DNA of 64,000 bases. It comes from Pseudomonas sp. Tri1 (GTDB lineage Bacteria > Pseudomonadota > Gammaproteobacteria > Pseudomonadales > Pseudomonadaceae). The notes under the pieces were generated by a model. That model ran no database searches. It was not told where the DNA came from and worked only from the letters and a program-made list of their open reading frames with translations. Shown piece after piece: positions 51,592-63,977 of this stretch. The DNA is taken from NCBI RefSeq assembly GCF_017968885.1, contig NZ_CP072913.1, forward strand, positions 5,806,501 to 5,870,500, written 5' to 3'. How positions within the stretch are numbered: position 1 is the first letter of the stretch; every line of letters begins with the position of its first letter. A program made the translations under genes and the position numbers.

Positions 51592-52875
51592 ATGTCCCGT
51601 TCCGAAACCCTGTTTGCCAACGCCCAGAAACACATTCCCGGCGGCGTGAACTCGCCCGTTCGTGCGTTCAAGAGCGTCGGCGGCACCCCGCTGTTTTTCA
51701 AGCACGCCGAAGGCGCGTACGTGACCGACGAAGACGATAAGCGTTATGTCGATTACGTTGGCTCGTGGGGCCCGATGATCCTCGGCCACAGCCATCCGGA
51801 CGTGCTGGATGCGGTGCGCAATCAGCTACAACATGGTCTGTCCTACGGCGCCCCGACCGCGATGGAAACCGAGATGGCCGACCTGGTCTGCTCGATCGTG
51901 CCGTCCATGGAAATGGTGCGCATGGTCAGCTCCGGTACCGAGGCGACCATGAGCGCGATCCGCCTGGCGCGAGGTTTCACCGGGCGCGACAGCATCATCA
52001 AGTTCGAAGGCTGCTACCACGGCCACTCCGACAGCCTGCTGGTCAAGGCCGGTTCCGGCGCGCTGACCCAAGGCGTGCCGAGCTCGGCCGGCGTACCGGC
52101 GGCGTTCGCCAAGCACACGCTGACCCTGCCGTTCAACGACCTCGAAGCCGTCGAGCAGATGCTGGGCGAAGTCGGCCAGGAAGTGGCCTGCATCATCGTC
52201 GAGCCGGTGGCCGGCAACATGAACTGCGTCCCGCCGGCGCCGGGTTTCCTCGAAGGCCTGCGCAGCCTGTGCGACCAGCATGGCGTGGTGTTGATTTTCG
52301 ACGAAGTGATGACCGGCTTCCGCGTCGCCCTCGGCGGCGCCCAGGCCCATTACGGCGTGACGCCGGACCTGAGCACCTTCGGCAAGATCATCGGCGGCGG
52401 CATGCCGGTGGGCTGCTTCGGCGGCAAGCGCGCCATCATGGAATGCATCGCACCGCTTGGCCCGGTCTACCAGGCCGGCACGTTGTCGGGCAACCCATTG
52501 GCCATGGCCGCCGGCCTGACCACCCTGCGCTTGATCAGCCGCCCGGGCTTCCACGCTGAACTGACCGACTACACCACCCGCCTGCTCGACGGCTTGCAGG
52601 TGCGCGCCGACGCGGCCGGCATCCCGTTCGTGACCACTCAAGCCGGCGGCATGTTCGGCCTGTATTTCAGTGGTGCCGATGACATCGTCACCTTTGACGA
52701 CGTGATGGCCAGCGACGCCGACCGCTTCAAGCGCTTCTTCCACCTGATGCTCGACGGCGGCGTGTACCTGGCGCCGAGTGCGTTCGAAGCCGGTTTCACC
52801 TCCATCGCCCATGGCGAGACCGAGCTGAAAATCACCCTCGACGCAGCCGAGCGGGCTTTCGCTGCACTGAAGTAA
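51592..52875 (+). CDS. hemL: Glutamate-1-semialdehyde 2,1-aminomutase
   Basis: A 427-residue PLP enzyme making 5-aminolevulinate from glutamate-1-semialdehyde, the C5 route to haem. [36 protein letters not shown] and the cofactor lysine in [12 protein letters not shown] are all present; size is standard. It lies 27 bases after thiE, so is probably part of the same transcription unit. Immediately after the stop there is no clear terminator, only a 217-bp gap with the promoter of the Sel1 gene. Confidence 0.95.
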   Translation: MSRSETLFANAQKHIPGGVNSPVRAFKSVGGTPLFFKHAEGAYVTDEDDKRYVDYVGSWGPMILGHSHPDVLDAVRNQLQHGLSYGAPTAMETEMADLVCSIVPSMEMVRMVSSGTEATMSAIRLARGFTGRDSIIKFEGCYHGHSDSLLVKAGSGALTQGVPSSAGVPAAFAKHTLTLPFNDLEAVEQMLGEVGQEVACIIVEPVAGNMNCVPPAPGFLEGLRSLCDQHGVVLIFDEVMTGFRVALGGAQAHYGVTPDLSTFGKIIGGGMPVGCFGGKRAIMECIAPLGPVYQAGTLSGNPLAMAAGLTTLRLISRPGFHAELTDYTTRLLDGLQVRADAAGIPFVTTQAGGMFGLYFSGADDIVTFDDVMASDADRFKRFFHLMLDGGVYLAPSAFEAGFTSIAHGETELKITLDAAERAFAALK

Positions 52876-53004
52876 GCCTGTGGATAACTGACGCTGGCTG
52901 ACACCAGCGTCAGTGATCGCCGACAACCCCGCGCTCTTTTCCTACGTATTTTCCCTCGAAGCGGCCGCTGGCGTTCCCTCGCAGCAGAAAAACGAGTAAA
53001 GACT

Positions 53005-53034
53005 TTGTAAGGATGGCCCCGCTTATTTCATAAT
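53005..53034 (+). promoter_or_regulatory. Probable sigma-70 promoter of the Sel1-repeat gene
   Basis: TTGTAA (53005-53010) and CATAAT (53029-53034) are separated by 18 bp and lie about 60 bp before the start at 53093. Confidence 0.4.
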
Positions 53035-53092
53035 GCGCGCTTATTGGATCCCCCGGAGGGTCCGCGCGCCCCTCAGAGGTAAGTCGATTCCC

Positions 53093-53647
53093 ATGAACCG
53101 CACCGGCCGCACCCTTGCCTTGGGCTGCCTGTTGCTCCTTCAGCCCCTGCTCGCGAATGCACAGGCAGGCGGCAACTCGTTGTTGATCCCGGCGCTGGGC
53201 CGTTGCACGCTCAATACCCAGCCACAAGATCTCGCATCGGCACTCGACGCCTGTCAAAAAGCGGCGGACGCAGGCGATGCACAAGCACAATACGAGTTGG
53301 GCGAGTTCTACTACGAAGGCAAGGCTGCGCCGCGCGACCTCAAGCTAGCCCTCAACTACTTCGAAAAAGCCTCGCTGCAAGGCCATGCCCAGGCGCAATT
53401 CAAGCTCGGCGGCATGTTCTTTCATGGCGAAGGCGTACCCGCCAATAATGTCCAGGCCTACATCGTCTTGAAGATGGCGGCGGTCAACGGCGCCGAAGAC
53501 GCCCTGGACACCGCCGACGAAGTCGCCGAGCAAATGCCCCGCGACGAACTGGAAGTAGCGACCCAGGTGCTGGGGCAGATCTTTCGCAAATACCTGATGG
53601 AATTGCAGAACGCCGACGGGCGCACGCCTTTCTCGCCGTTGCCCTGA
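53093..53647 (+). CDS. Exported Sel1-repeat (TPR-like) protein
   Basis: A 184-residue protein with a signal peptide (MNRTGRTLALGCLLLLQP, cleaved after ANAQA) and two to three Sel1-like repeats: GDAQAQYELGEFYYEGKAAP, then GHAQAQFKLGGMFFHGEGVP, then a third less regular one. Sel1 repeats mediate protein contacts, here in the periplasm. The partner is unknown. The ATG at 53093 follows AGAGGTAAG. The gene sits between hemL and a REP pair. Confidence 0.83.
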   Translation: MNRTGRTLALGCLLLLQPLLANAQAGGNSLLIPALGRCTLNTQPQDLASALDACQKAADAGDAQAQYELGEFYYEGKAAPRDLKLALNYFEKASLQGHAQAQFKLGGMFFHGEGVPANNVQAYIVLKMAAVNGAEDALDTADEVAEQMPRDELEVATQVLGQIFRKYLMELQNADGRTPFSPLP

Positions 53648-53671
53648 TTAATGCGATGGCCTTACCGGCCC

Positions 53672-53766
53672 CTTCGCGAGCAAGCTCGCTCCCACACTGG
53701 ATCGCTGGTGTACACAAATCTTGTGTTCACAGAGAACTCATTGTGGGAGCGAGCTTGCTCGCGATT
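53672..53766. repeat. Paired REP in outward orientation
   Basis: CTTCGCGAGCAAGCTCGC plus TCCCACA, then after about 45 bases TTGTGGGAGCGAGCTTGCTCGCGATT. Between the convergent Sel1 and DUF1820 genes. Confidence 0.82.
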
Positions 53767-53787
53767 GGGGCAACTCGGTCTTGAGTC

Positions 53788-54117
53788 TTACTTCTCAGGC
53801 ATCGGCATCGGAAACGGCATCACATTGCCGACCGCGCCACGAGCTTCGCTGATTTTCGGGGTGCCCAGGCGTTCGACTTCGTCGATGCGCACGATCGAGT
53901 GCATCGGCACGAAGCTACGCACCACGCCTTCGAACTGCGCCTTGAGCTTTTCTTCACTCGGATCGACGACCACTTGCGTGCGCTCGCCAAAGACGAACTC
54001 TTCCACTTCCAGGAAGCCCCACAGATCACTTTGATAGATCTGCTTGGCGTACATTTCGAACACCTGGCCCTGGTTGAGGAAAATCACCTTGTAGATTGGA
54101 GCTTCACGTTTGGTCAT
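53788..54117 (-). CDS. DUF1820 family protein
   Basis: A 109-residue soluble protein from the ATG at 54117 (MTKREAPIYKVIFLNQGQVF). The core sequence with LWGFLEVEEFVFGE and the short length fit DUF1820, a small beta-rich family of unknown function found next to miaB in pseudomonads. Frames upstream of 54117 belong to the divergent promoter region shared with miaB. The C-terminus is Pro/Met-rich (PFPMPMPEK). Confidence 0.83.
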   Translation of the reverse strand: MTKREAPIYKVIFLNQGQVFEMYAKQIYQSDLWGFLEVEEFVFGERTQVVVDPSEEKLKAQFEGVVRSFVPMHSIVRIDEVERLGTPKISEARGAVGNVMPFPMPMPEK

Positions 54118-54210
54118 GGCTGGCGAAACACATCGGCGGGTAAAAATGAGGGCGCGAACTATAGCATAGCCACTGCTCGCGCAGCGGTAGGAACCCAAGG
54201 ACTTGTTCCC

Positions 54211-54216
54211 TATAAT
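54211..54216 (+). promoter_or_regulatory. Probable -10 element of miaB
   Basis: A perfect TATAAT lies 35 bp before the miaB start and within the divergent DUF1820/miaB gap. The -35 region is weak (no TTGACA-like hexamer at 16-18 bp). Confidence 0.4.
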
Positions 54217-54250
54217 GCGCGGTTCTTTGAATCACGTGATGACCCCCTCC

Positions 54251-55579
54251 ATGGCCAAGAAGCTTTACATCGAAACCCACGGTTGCCAGATGAACGAGTA
54301 CGACAGCTCGCGCATGGTCGATCTGCTGGGTGAACACCAGGCCCTGGAAGTCACCGCCCGCGCCGAAGACGCGGACGTGATCCTGCTCAATACCTGTTCG
54401 ATCCGCGAGCGCGCCCAGGACCGGGTGTACTCGCAACTGGGCCGCTGGCGCGAATTGAAGCTGGCCAACCCGGAAATGGTCATCGCCGTGGGCGGTTGCG
54501 TGGCCAGCCAGGAAGGCGCCGCCATCCGTGATCGCGCACCGTACGTGGACGTGGTCTTCGGCCCGCAGACCCTGCACCGTCTGCCCGAGATGATCGACGC
54601 AGCGCGCAGCACCAAGCTGCCGCAGGTAGACGTCTCGTTCCCGGAAATCGAAAAATTCGACCACCTGCCCGAACCGCGCATCGACGGCCCAAGCGCCTAC
54701 GTGTCGGTGATGGAAGGTTGCAGCAAGTACTGCACGTTCTGCGTGGTGCCCTACACCCGGGGCGAAGAAGTCAGCCGGCCGTTCGACGACGTGATTGCCG
54801 AAATCATCCACCTGGCGGAAAACGGCGTGCGTGAGGTAACCCTGCTGGGGCAGAACGTCAACGGCTATCGCGGCCTGACCCACGATGGGCGCCTGGCCGA
54901 CCTCGCCGAGCTGATCCGCGTGGTAGCGGCGGTAGATGGCATCGACCGCATCCGCTACACCACCTCGCACCCGCTGGAGTTCTCCGACAGCCTGATCCAG
55001 GCCCATGCCGAGGTCCCCCAGCTGGTCAAGCACCTGCACTTGCCGGTGCAATCGGGCTCCGACCGCATCCTGGCGGCCATGAAGCGCAACCACACGGCCC
55101 TGGAATACAAATCCAAACTGCGCAAGCTGCGGGCAGCGGTGCCAGGGATCTGCATCAGCTCGGACTTTATCGTCGGCTTCCCCGGTGAAACCGAGAAAGA
55201 TTTCCAACAGACCATGAAACTGATCGAGGACGTAGGCTTCGACTTCTCCTATTCCTTCGTCTATAGCCAACGCCCCGGCACCCCGGCGGCCGACCTGGCA
55301 GACGAAACCCCTGAAGAAGTGAAAAAAGAACGACTCAACGCCTTGCAACACCGCTTGAACCAGCAAGGTTTCGAGATCAGCCGACAAATGGTCGGCTCCG
55401 TCCAGCGGATCCTGGTGACCGATTACTCGAAAAAAGACCCGGGCGAACTGCAAGGGCGTACGGAAAACAACCGCATCGTCAACTTCCGCTGCGATACCCC
55501 GGCGCTGATCGGCCAGTTCGCCGACGTGCACATCGACGCCGCGCAACCGCACTCGCTGCGCGGTTCGTTGATCCAGTGA
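54251..55579 (+). CDS. miaB: tRNA-2-methylthio-N6-dimethylallyladenosine synthase
   Basis: A 442-residue radical-SAM methylthiotransferase that converts i6A37 to ms2i6A37 in tRNAs reading UNN codons. The N-terminal UPF0004 domain carries three cluster cysteines (THGCQMN, NTCSIRE, GGCVAS); the radical-SAM motif is CSKYCTFC at about 156; a TRAM domain follows at the C-terminus (from about 375). ATG at 54251 ([11 protein letters not shown]) gives the usual length. It is separated from phoH by a REP pair, though in many pseudomonads the two are in one operon. Confidence 0.95.
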   Translation: MAKKLYIETHGCQMNEYDSSRMVDLLGEHQALEVTARAEDADVILLNTCSIRERAQDRVYSQLGRWRELKLANPEMVIAVGGCVASQEGAAIRDRAPYVDVVFGPQTLHRLPEMIDAARSTKLPQVDVSFPEIEKFDHLPEPRIDGPSAYVSVMEGCSKYCTFCVVPYTRGEEVSRPFDDVIAEIIHLAENGVREVTLLGQNVNGYRGLTHDGRLADLAELIRVVAAVDGIDRIRYTTSHPLEFSDSLIQAHAEVPQLVKHLHLPVQSGSDRILAAMKRNHTALEYKSKLRKLRAAVPGICISSDFIVGFPGETEKDFQQTMKLIEDVGFDFSYSFVYSQRPGTPAADLADETPEEVKKERLNALQHRLNQQGFEISRQMVGSVQRILVTDYSKKDPGELQGRTENNRIVNFRCDTPALIGQFADVHIDAAQPHSLRGSLIQ

Positions 55580-55589
55580 CCCCGCACTT

Positions 55590-55682
55590 CCTGTGGGAGC
55601 GAGCTTGCTCGCGATAGCGGCATGACAGTCAATACTTATGTTGAATGTGAAGCCCCCATCGCGAGCAAGCTCGCTCCCACAG
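55590..55682. repeat. Paired inverted REP (BIME-like)
   Basis: CCTGTGGGAGCGAGCTTGCTCGCGATAGCGG and CATCGCGAGCAAGCTCGC plus TCCCACAG face each other about 35 bases apart, inserted between miaB and phoH. Confidence 0.85.
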
Positions 55683-55794
55683 TGGTCGTGCCATGCCCTG
55701 TGATCAGATTCGCCTGCTTAAGAGCTTTCGCACCCAGCCTACTGGCGCTATCCTTGGTTTCATCTTAATTGCCCCTGGGCGGCTAAAAACGACC

Positions 55795-56805
55795 TTGAAC
55801 GCACCCATCGAACCACATCGTTTTATTCTCGAGCCCTTTGAGGCTCGCCGCTTCGCCAATCTGTGCGGGCAATTCGACGAGCATCTGCGCTTGATCGAAC
55901 AGCGCCTGGCCATCGAGATCCGCAACCGCGGAAACCAGTTCGAACTGATCGGCGAACCCAAGCACACCACCTCCGCGGAAAACCTGCTGCGCCGCCTCTA
56001 CCGGGAAACCAAGGGGAGCGAGCTGTCGCCGGACACGGTCCACCTGTTCCTGCAGGAGTCGGCTGTCGAAGAACTCGACAACCATGCCCCGTCGGAACCT
56101 GCCGTGGCCCTGCGTACGAAAAAAGGCATGATTCGCCCTCGCGGCTTGAATCAGCAGCGCTACGTCAAGGAAATCCTCGGCAACGACATCAACTTCGGCA
56201 TCGGCCCGGCCGGTACCGGCAAGACCTACCTGGCCGTGGCCTGTGCGGTCGATGCGCTGGAACGCGAACAGGTACGGCGCATCCTGCTGGTGCGTCCGGC
56301 GGTCGAAGCGGGTGAAAAGCTCGGCTTCCTGCCCGGCGACCTGGCCCAGAAGATCGACCCGTACCTGCGCCCGCTCTATGACGCGCTGTATGAAATGCTC
56401 GGCTTCGAATATGTCGCCAAGTTGATCGAGCGCCAGGTCATCGAGGTCGCGCCGCTGGCCTACATGCGTGGCCGTACGCTGAACAACAGCTTCATCATTC
56501 TCGACGAAAGCCAGAACACCACGGTCGAGCAGATGAAAATGTTCCTGACCCGGATCGGCTTTGGCTCCACCGCCGTCATCACCGGCGACATCACCCAGGT
56601 CGACCTGCCCCGAGGCACCAAGTCCGGGTTGAACCATGTGATCCAGGTGCTCAAGGACGTCCCGGGCATCAGCTTCACGCATTTCATGCCCAAGGACGTT
56701 GTGCGCCATCCATTGGTGCAGCGCATTGTCGAAGCCTACGAGCGCTTCGAGCATCGCGAGGCTGACGAGGCCCCCGAAGGCAAAGGCAATCGCCACAATG
56801 CTTGA
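55795..56805 (+). CDS. ybeZ: PhoH-like ATPase (YbeZ)
   Basis: A 336-residue P-loop protein: Walker [13 protein letters not shown] near residue 142, Walker [10 protein letters not shown] near 238. The best start is a TTG at 55795 (read [14 protein letters not shown]), which restores the N-terminus known for pseudomonad PhoH proteins; the longer frame from 55693 runs across the end of a REP and a likely promoter. YbeZ acts with YbeY in rRNA processing and is thought to have helicase-like activity. It overlaps ybeY by 8 bases. Confidence 0.88.
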   Translation: MNAPIEPHRFILEPFEARRFANLCGQFDEHLRLIEQRLAIEIRNRGNQFELIGEPKHTTSAENLLRRLYRETKGSELSPDTVHLFLQESAVEELDNHAPSEPAVALRTKKGMIRPRGLNQQRYVKEILGNDINFGIGPAGTGKTYLAVACAVDALEREQVRRILLVRPAVEAGEKLGFLPGDLAQKIDPYLRPLYDALYEMLGFEYVAKLIERQVIEVAPLAYMRGRTLNNSFIILDESQNTTVEQMKMFLTRIGFGSTAVITGDITQVDLPRGTKSGLNHVIQVLKDVPGISFTHFMPKDVVRHPLVQRIVEAYERFEHREADEAPEGKGNRHNA

Positions 56806-57256
56806 ACTCGACCTGCAACTGGCCTGCGAACACGCCGCCCCCAGTGAAGCCCAATTCCGCCAATGGTGCGAGCTGGCCCTGCGCCAGCGCAGCGCCGACT
56901 CGGAGCTGACTATCCGCCTGGTGGACGAGCCCGAAGGCCGCGAACTGAACCACACCTGGCGGCAGAAAGACTACGCCACCAATGTGCTGTCATTCCCCGC
57001 CGACGTGCCCGACGAACTGCTCGACATCCCGCTGCTGGGCGACCTGGTGATCTGCGTACCAGTGGTGGAGCGCGAAGCGGCCGAGCAAGGCAAGCTCCCT
57101 GAGGCCCACTGGGCCCACCTGGTGATTCACGGCTGCTTGCATCTGCTGGGTTACGACCATATAGAAGATGACGAAGCCGAAGAAATGGAAGCACTGGAAC
57201 GAACGTTGCTTGCAGAGCTGGGTCATCCCGACCCTTACGCCGGCGACGAACACTGA
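56798..57256 (+). CDS. ybeY: Endoribonuclease YbeY
   Basis: A 152-residue zinc-dependent RNase needed for 16S rRNA 3'-end maturation and ribosome quality control. The metal motif is [11 protein letters not shown] (His-x3-His-x5-His) near residue 115; TNVLSFP and LLGDLVI precede it as in the family. The ATG at 56798 lies within the end of the phoH-like gene. The corC gene follows after 40 bases. Confidence 0.94.
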   Translation: MLELDLQLACEHAAPSEAQFRQWCELALRQRSADSELTIRLVDEPEGRELNHTWRQKDYATNVLSFPADVPDELLDIPLLGDLVICVPVVEREAAEQGKLPEAHWAHLVIHGCLHLLGYDHIEDDEAEEMEALERTLLAELGHPDPYAGDEH

Positions 57257-57296
57257 TACATCAACCTGTAACGACAAAGGATTCAGAGTAATCGCT

Positions 57297-58136
57297 ATGA
57301 GCGAAGATCGATCGAGCAACGGGCAGAAGTCATGGCTGGGCAAGCTCACCCAGGCTTTTGCCCATGAGCCGAAAAACCGCCAGGAGCTGCTGGAGCTGCT
57401 GCGCGATGCACACCAGAACAAATTGCTGGACAGCGAAGCGCTGGCCATCGTCGAAGGCGCCATCCAGGTCGCTGACCTGCAAGTACGCGACATCATGGTC
57501 CCGCGCTCGCAGATGGTCAGCATCAAGGCGACCCAGACCCCCCGCGAATTTTTGCCCGCCGTGGTCGACTCCGCTCACTCGCGCTACCCGGTGGTTGGCG
57601 AGAGCCATGACGACGTCATGGGCGTGCTGCTGGCCAAGGACCTGCTGCCGCTGATCCTTCAGGAAAACGGCGACAGCTTCAACATCAAGGATTTGCTGCG
57701 TCCGGCCACCTTCGTGCCCGAGTCCAAGCGCCTGAACGTGCTGCTGCGTGAATTCCGTGCCAACCACAACCACATGGCCATCGTCATCGACGAATACGGC
57801 GGCGTGGCCGGCCTGGTCACCATCGAAGACGTACTCGAACAAATCGTCGGCGACATCGAAGACGAACACGATGTCGAGGAAGACAGCTACATCAAGCCGT
57901 TGCCCAGCGGCGATTTCCTGATCAAGGCCCTGACGCCGATCGAGAACTTCAACGAATTCTTCGACAGCCAATTCTCCGACGATGAGTTCGACACCGTCGG
58001 TGGCCTGGTGATGAGCGCTTTCGGGCACCTGCCCAAGCGCAACGAAACCACGGAAATCGGCTCTTGGCGCTTCCGCATCCTGAATGCCGACAGCCGTCGG
58101 ATTCATCTGCTGCGCCTGTCCCCCATTGGCCGATAA
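57297..58136 (+). CDS. corC: CorC/YbeX-type CBS-domain protein
   Basis: A 279-residue protein with two CBS domains (about 70-190; VRDIMVPRSQMVSI, GVLLAKDLL, VIDEYGGVAGLVTIEDVLE) and a C-terminal CorC/HlyC FAD-binding-like domain (about 205-279). Proteins of this family are implicated in Mg2+/Co2+ handling, and in E. coli YbeX also affects ribosome metabolism, fitting its place after ybeY. The cytoplasmic form here lacks the N-terminal membrane domain of longer paralogues. Start ATG at 57297 (MSEDRSSNG). Confidence 0.93.
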   Translation: MSEDRSSNGQKSWLGKLTQAFAHEPKNRQELLELLRDAHQNKLLDSEALAIVEGAIQVADLQVRDIMVPRSQMVSIKATQTPREFLPAVVDSAHSRYPVVGESHDDVMGVLLAKDLLPLILQENGDSFNIKDLLRPATFVPESKRLNVLLREFRANHNHMAIVIDEYGGVAGLVTIEDVLEQIVGDIEDEHDVEEDSYIKPLPSGDFLIKALTPIENFNEFFDSQFSDDEFDTVGGLVMSAFGHLPKRNETTEIGSWRFRILNADSRRIHLLRLSPIGR

Positions 58137-58163
58137 CCCCTGCGAGACCCGCTAAGGACAAAA

Positions 58164-59687
58164 ATGCGCTGGATAACCCGCCCCGGCTGGCCCGGTAACC
58201 TGCTGGCCGTGGTGGCCGGTGCGATCACCACCCTGGCTTTGGCGCCGTTCGATATCTGGCCGCTGGCACTGCTGGCGGTCGGATTGTTCTATGCCGGGCT
58301 GCGCGAGCTGTCGCCGCGCCAGGCCCTGGGCCGTGGCTGGTGCTTCGGTTTTGGCCTGTTTGGCGCCGGCACCAGCTGGATCTACGTCAGCATCCATAAC
58401 TTCGGTGGCGCCTCGGTGCTGCTCGCTGGGTTGTTGATGCTGTTGTTCGTCGCCGCCATCGCCTGGTTCTTTGCCCTGCCCGCCTGGCTCTGGGCGCGCT
58501 GGTTGCGCCGTAACGAGGCGCCGCTGGCCGACGCCTTGGCCTTCGCCGCGCTGTGGCTGGGCCAGGAAGCCTTTCGCGGCTGGTTCCTCACTGGGTTCCC
58601 GTGGCTGTATTCCGGCTACAGCCAGCTCGACGGGCCGCTGGCCGGCCTCGCGCCGCTGGGCGGGATGTGGCTGATTTCCTTCACCCTGGCCCTGACCGCC
58701 GCGCTGCTGTACAACGCGCTGCGCCTGATCCGCGCCGGGCGCAAAGGTTTTATCGCCGCAGGTGTGCTGCTGTTGATCGGCCCATGGGTGGCCGGCGTGG
58801 CACTCAAGGGCCATGCCTGGACCAGCCCTTCGGGCGACCCGCTGAGCGTCGCGGCGATCCAGGGCAACATCGAACAAAGCATGAAGTGGGATCCGGAGCA
58901 GCTCAACGCGCAGTTGGCGTTGTACCGCGACATGAGCTTTGCCTCCAAGCGCGTCGACCTGCTGATCTGGCCTGAAACCGCGGTGCCGGTGCTCAAGGAA
59001 TCGGCCCAGGGCTACCTGGACATGATGGGCAGCTTCGCCGCCGAGCGGCATTCGGCGTTGATCACCGGCGTACCGATTCGCCAACTGGTGCGCCACGAGA
59101 AGCGTTACTTCAATGGCATCACCGTGACCGGCGAAGGCGACGGCACCTACCTGAAGCAGAAACTCGTGCCGTTCGGCGAATACGTCCCCTTGCAGGACAT
59201 CCTGCGTGGCCTGATTGCGTTCTTCGACCTGCCTATGTCCGACTTTGCCCGGGGCCCGGCCGACCAGCCATTGCTGCAAGCCAAGGGTTACCAGATCGCG
59301 CCATTCATCTGCTATGAAGTGGTCTACCCGGAATTTGCCGCCAGCCTCTCGGCCCGTAGCGACCTGCTGCTGACCATCAGCAACGACACCTGGTTCGGCA
59401 CTTCCATCGGCCCGTTGCAGCACCTGCAAATGGCGCAGATGCGCGCCCTGGAAGCCGGACGCTGGATGATCCGCGCCACCAACAACGGCGTGACCGGCCT
59501 GATCAACCCCTTTGGCCAGATCACCACGAGTATCCCGCAATTCGAGCGTGGCATTCTCTATGGCGAAGTAGTACCGATGCACGACCTGACGCCGTACCTG
59601 CAATGGCGGTCGTGGCCGCTGCTCATCCTGTGCGTGTTGCTGCTGGGCTGGGCGTTGATCGCGAGCCGGATGGCCAAGACGGTTTAA
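58164..59687 (+). CDS. lnt: Apolipoprotein N-acyltransferase
   Basis: A 507-residue inner-membrane enzyme that adds the third acyl chain to lipoproteins. Six to seven hydrophobic helices occupy about 1-205; the nitrilase-like domain has the catalytic triad Glu (WPETAVP), Lys (LKQKLVPFGEY) and Cys (FICYEVVYPE). A final helix precedes the C-terminus. Follows corC after 27 bases, the last gene of ybeZ-ybeY-corC-lnt. The shared operon links rRNA maturation and envelope-lipoprotein genes by position only. Confidence 0.95.
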   Translation: MRWITRPGWPGNLLAVVAGAITTLALAPFDIWPLALLAVGLFYAGLRELSPRQALGRGWCFGFGLFGAGTSWIYVSIHNFGGASVLLAGLLMLLFVAAIAWFFALPAWLWARWLRRNEAPLADALAFAALWLGQEAFRGWFLTGFPWLYSGYSQLDGPLAGLAPLGGMWLISFTLALTAALLYNALRLIRAGRKGFIAAGVLLLIGPWVAGVALKGHAWTSPSGDPLSVAAIQGNIEQSMKWDPEQLNAQLALYRDMSFASKRVDLLIWPETAVPVLKESAQGYLDMMGSFAAERHSALITGVPIRQLVRHEKRYFNGITVTGEGDGTYLKQKLVPFGEYVPLQDILRGLIAFFDLPMSDFARGPADQPLLQAKGYQIAPFICYEVVYPEFAASLSARSDLLLTISNDTWFGTSIGPLQHLQMAQMRALEAGRWMIRATNNGVTGLINPFGQITTSIPQFERGILYGEVVPMHDLTPYLQWRSWPLLILCVLLLGWALIASRMAKTV

Positions 59688-59691
59688 GGTT

Positions 59692-59783
59692 GATCGTTCC
59701 CGCGCTCCGCGTGGGAACGCAGCCCGGCTTGGAACACAGAGCGTCCCTTGAGGCGTTCCCACGCAGGAGCGTGGGAGCGATCC
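59692..59783. repeat. Inverted repeat of a different family (GTTCCCACGC type)
   Basis: GATCGTTCCCGCGCTCCGCG followed by TGGGAAC, and about 35 bases later GCGTTCCCACGCAGGAGCGT followed by GGGAGCGATC. Outer ends GATCG and CGATC pair. The core differs from the GTGGGAGCGAGC REPs elsewhere in the window. It separates the convergent lnt and ydcF-like genes. Confidence 0.75.
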
Positions 59784-59792
59784 GATAACACC

Positions 59793-60554
59793 TCAGCGGT
59801 AGAACATCCAATACCCCACCAGCCCCACCGCCTCATTCATCAACTGCCCCGACTGCCAGATCGACTTGAACTCCGGCATCCAGCCGCCCAACGGCCGGGC
59901 ATTGTCCTGTCCCAGGAACCCTACCGGTGCCGGCACCACTTCAAGCCCCGACCGCTGGAAACTCCAGACCGCCCGTGGCATGTGCCACGCCTGGGTCACC
60001 ACCACGACCCGCTTGATGCCGGCTGGCAGGAGGATCTCGGCGCTCATCTGGGCGTTTTCCCAGGTTGTGCGGCTGCGATCTTCCTGCCAGCGAACGCTGA
60101 CGCCGAAATCATCCAGCATCGAATCGGCCATCAGCTTGGCTTCGCTGGGTGGGGTGCCGTAGTGCAAGCCGCCGGTCGTCAGCACCGGCAACCCCGACGC
60201 CTTGGCCAGGCGCGCCGCATAACGCTGGCGCTCCAGGCCGATGCCGGTGGGTTGGTCGGCGCCCCAGGCCAGGTCACCGCGCTCGCGGCCAGAACCGAGC
60301 ACCACAATGGCGTCGGCACGCTGGGCCAGGGTCGCCCAGTCACTGCGCAGCAGCGGCGGTTCGCGTTCCAGCGCCCTGGCGCTCCATTGCACGACCACGG
60401 GCAGGCTCATCAGCCAGAAGCCCCCCAACCCAACGAAAAAGCACAGGCGGGCCAGGCGCGGCCGGGAGTTGCGCCACCACCAGGCGAGCGCCAACAGCAG
60501 CAAAAGAAGGCCGGGCGGCAATAAAAGTGTTTTGATGAAATAACGAAACGGCAT
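59793..60554 (-). CDS. YdcF/ElyC-type membrane protein (DUF218)
   Basis: A 253-residue protein with two N-terminal transmembrane helices (about 8-24 and 36-54) and a periplasmic DUF218 domain with IVVLGSGRERGD, LTTGGLHYGTPPSEA and VVVTQAWHMPRAV. This is the ElyC/SanA/YdcF superfamily, which includes proteins acting in envelope biogenesis and peptidoglycan lipid-carrier metabolism. Length and topology fit ElyC (259 in E. coli), but orthology is not certain. Divergent or isolated from other genes. Confidence 0.85.
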   Translation of the reverse strand: MPFRYFIKTLLLPPGLLLLLLALAWWWRNSRPRLARLCFFVGLGGFWLMSLPVVVQWSARALEREPPLLRSDWATLAQRADAIVVLGSGRERGDLAWGADQPTGIGLERQRYAARLAKASGLPVLTTGGLHYGTPPSEAKLMADSMLDDFGVSVRWQEDRSRTTWENAQMSAEILLPAGIKRVVVVTQAWHMPRAVWSFQRSGLEVVPAPVGFLGQDNARPLGGWMPEFKSIWQSGQLMNEAVGLVGYWMFYR

Positions 60555-60656
60555 CGGGCATCTCCAAAGATGCCCGAAGCCTAAGTGGGTTGACGCAAAG
60601 CGACAACAGATTCGAAAAAACCCTGAATCAAAAAAGCGACACGCGTTAATCCGGCT

Positions 60657-60977
60657 TTACTTGAACTGCAGTGACCGGATCTTTAAAGCATCTTTGTCAG
60701 GCGTCCGGTCCTTGAGCCATACCACCTTGGCCGAACGGGGCACATCGAGACGCTTGAGTACCTGCGCCCCACTGGTGGGGGCTTGGTGTCCGACCTGTTC
60801 GAGGTAAGCATTGACCAGTTCGAACTCTGCGGGGCTCAAGCCACGCAGTTCCAGCTCTACCGGGCGTTCATCACGCAAATGACCGGCGGTTCTTGCAGCG
60901 TCAAGGGCCACCCCGAGACGATCGATCAGTTTTTCGTACAACTCAGGCGTCGTTACTTTTCGTTGTGATTCAACCAT
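60657..60977 (-). CDS. Conserved small hypothetical protein
   Basis: A 106-residue soluble protein, MVESQRKVTTPELYEKLIDR onwards, with a helical first half and a LSPAEFELVNAYLEQVG helix; no domain that I recognise. It has a strong ribosome-binding site (GAGGTGAGGG) close to the ATG at 60977, which supports it as a true gene. It is divergent from leuS, with about 300 bp between. The charged, mixed helix-strand pattern suggests a small cytoplasmic protein. Confidence 0.65.
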   Translation of the reverse strand: MVESQRKVTTPELYEKLIDRLGVALDAARTAGHLRDERPVELELRGLSPAEFELVNAYLEQVGHQAPTSGAQVLKRLDVPRSAKVVWLKDRTPDKDALKIRSLQFK

Positions 60978-63888
<2,911 letters not shown>

Positions 63889-63977
63889 TTGGATCGGGCG
63901 TCCGGCCACGGGCCTGGCGCCGAATATAACCTGCGAGGCCGCACTGTCGGCCCATAGGGTTCAAGGGGAGCAACAAG

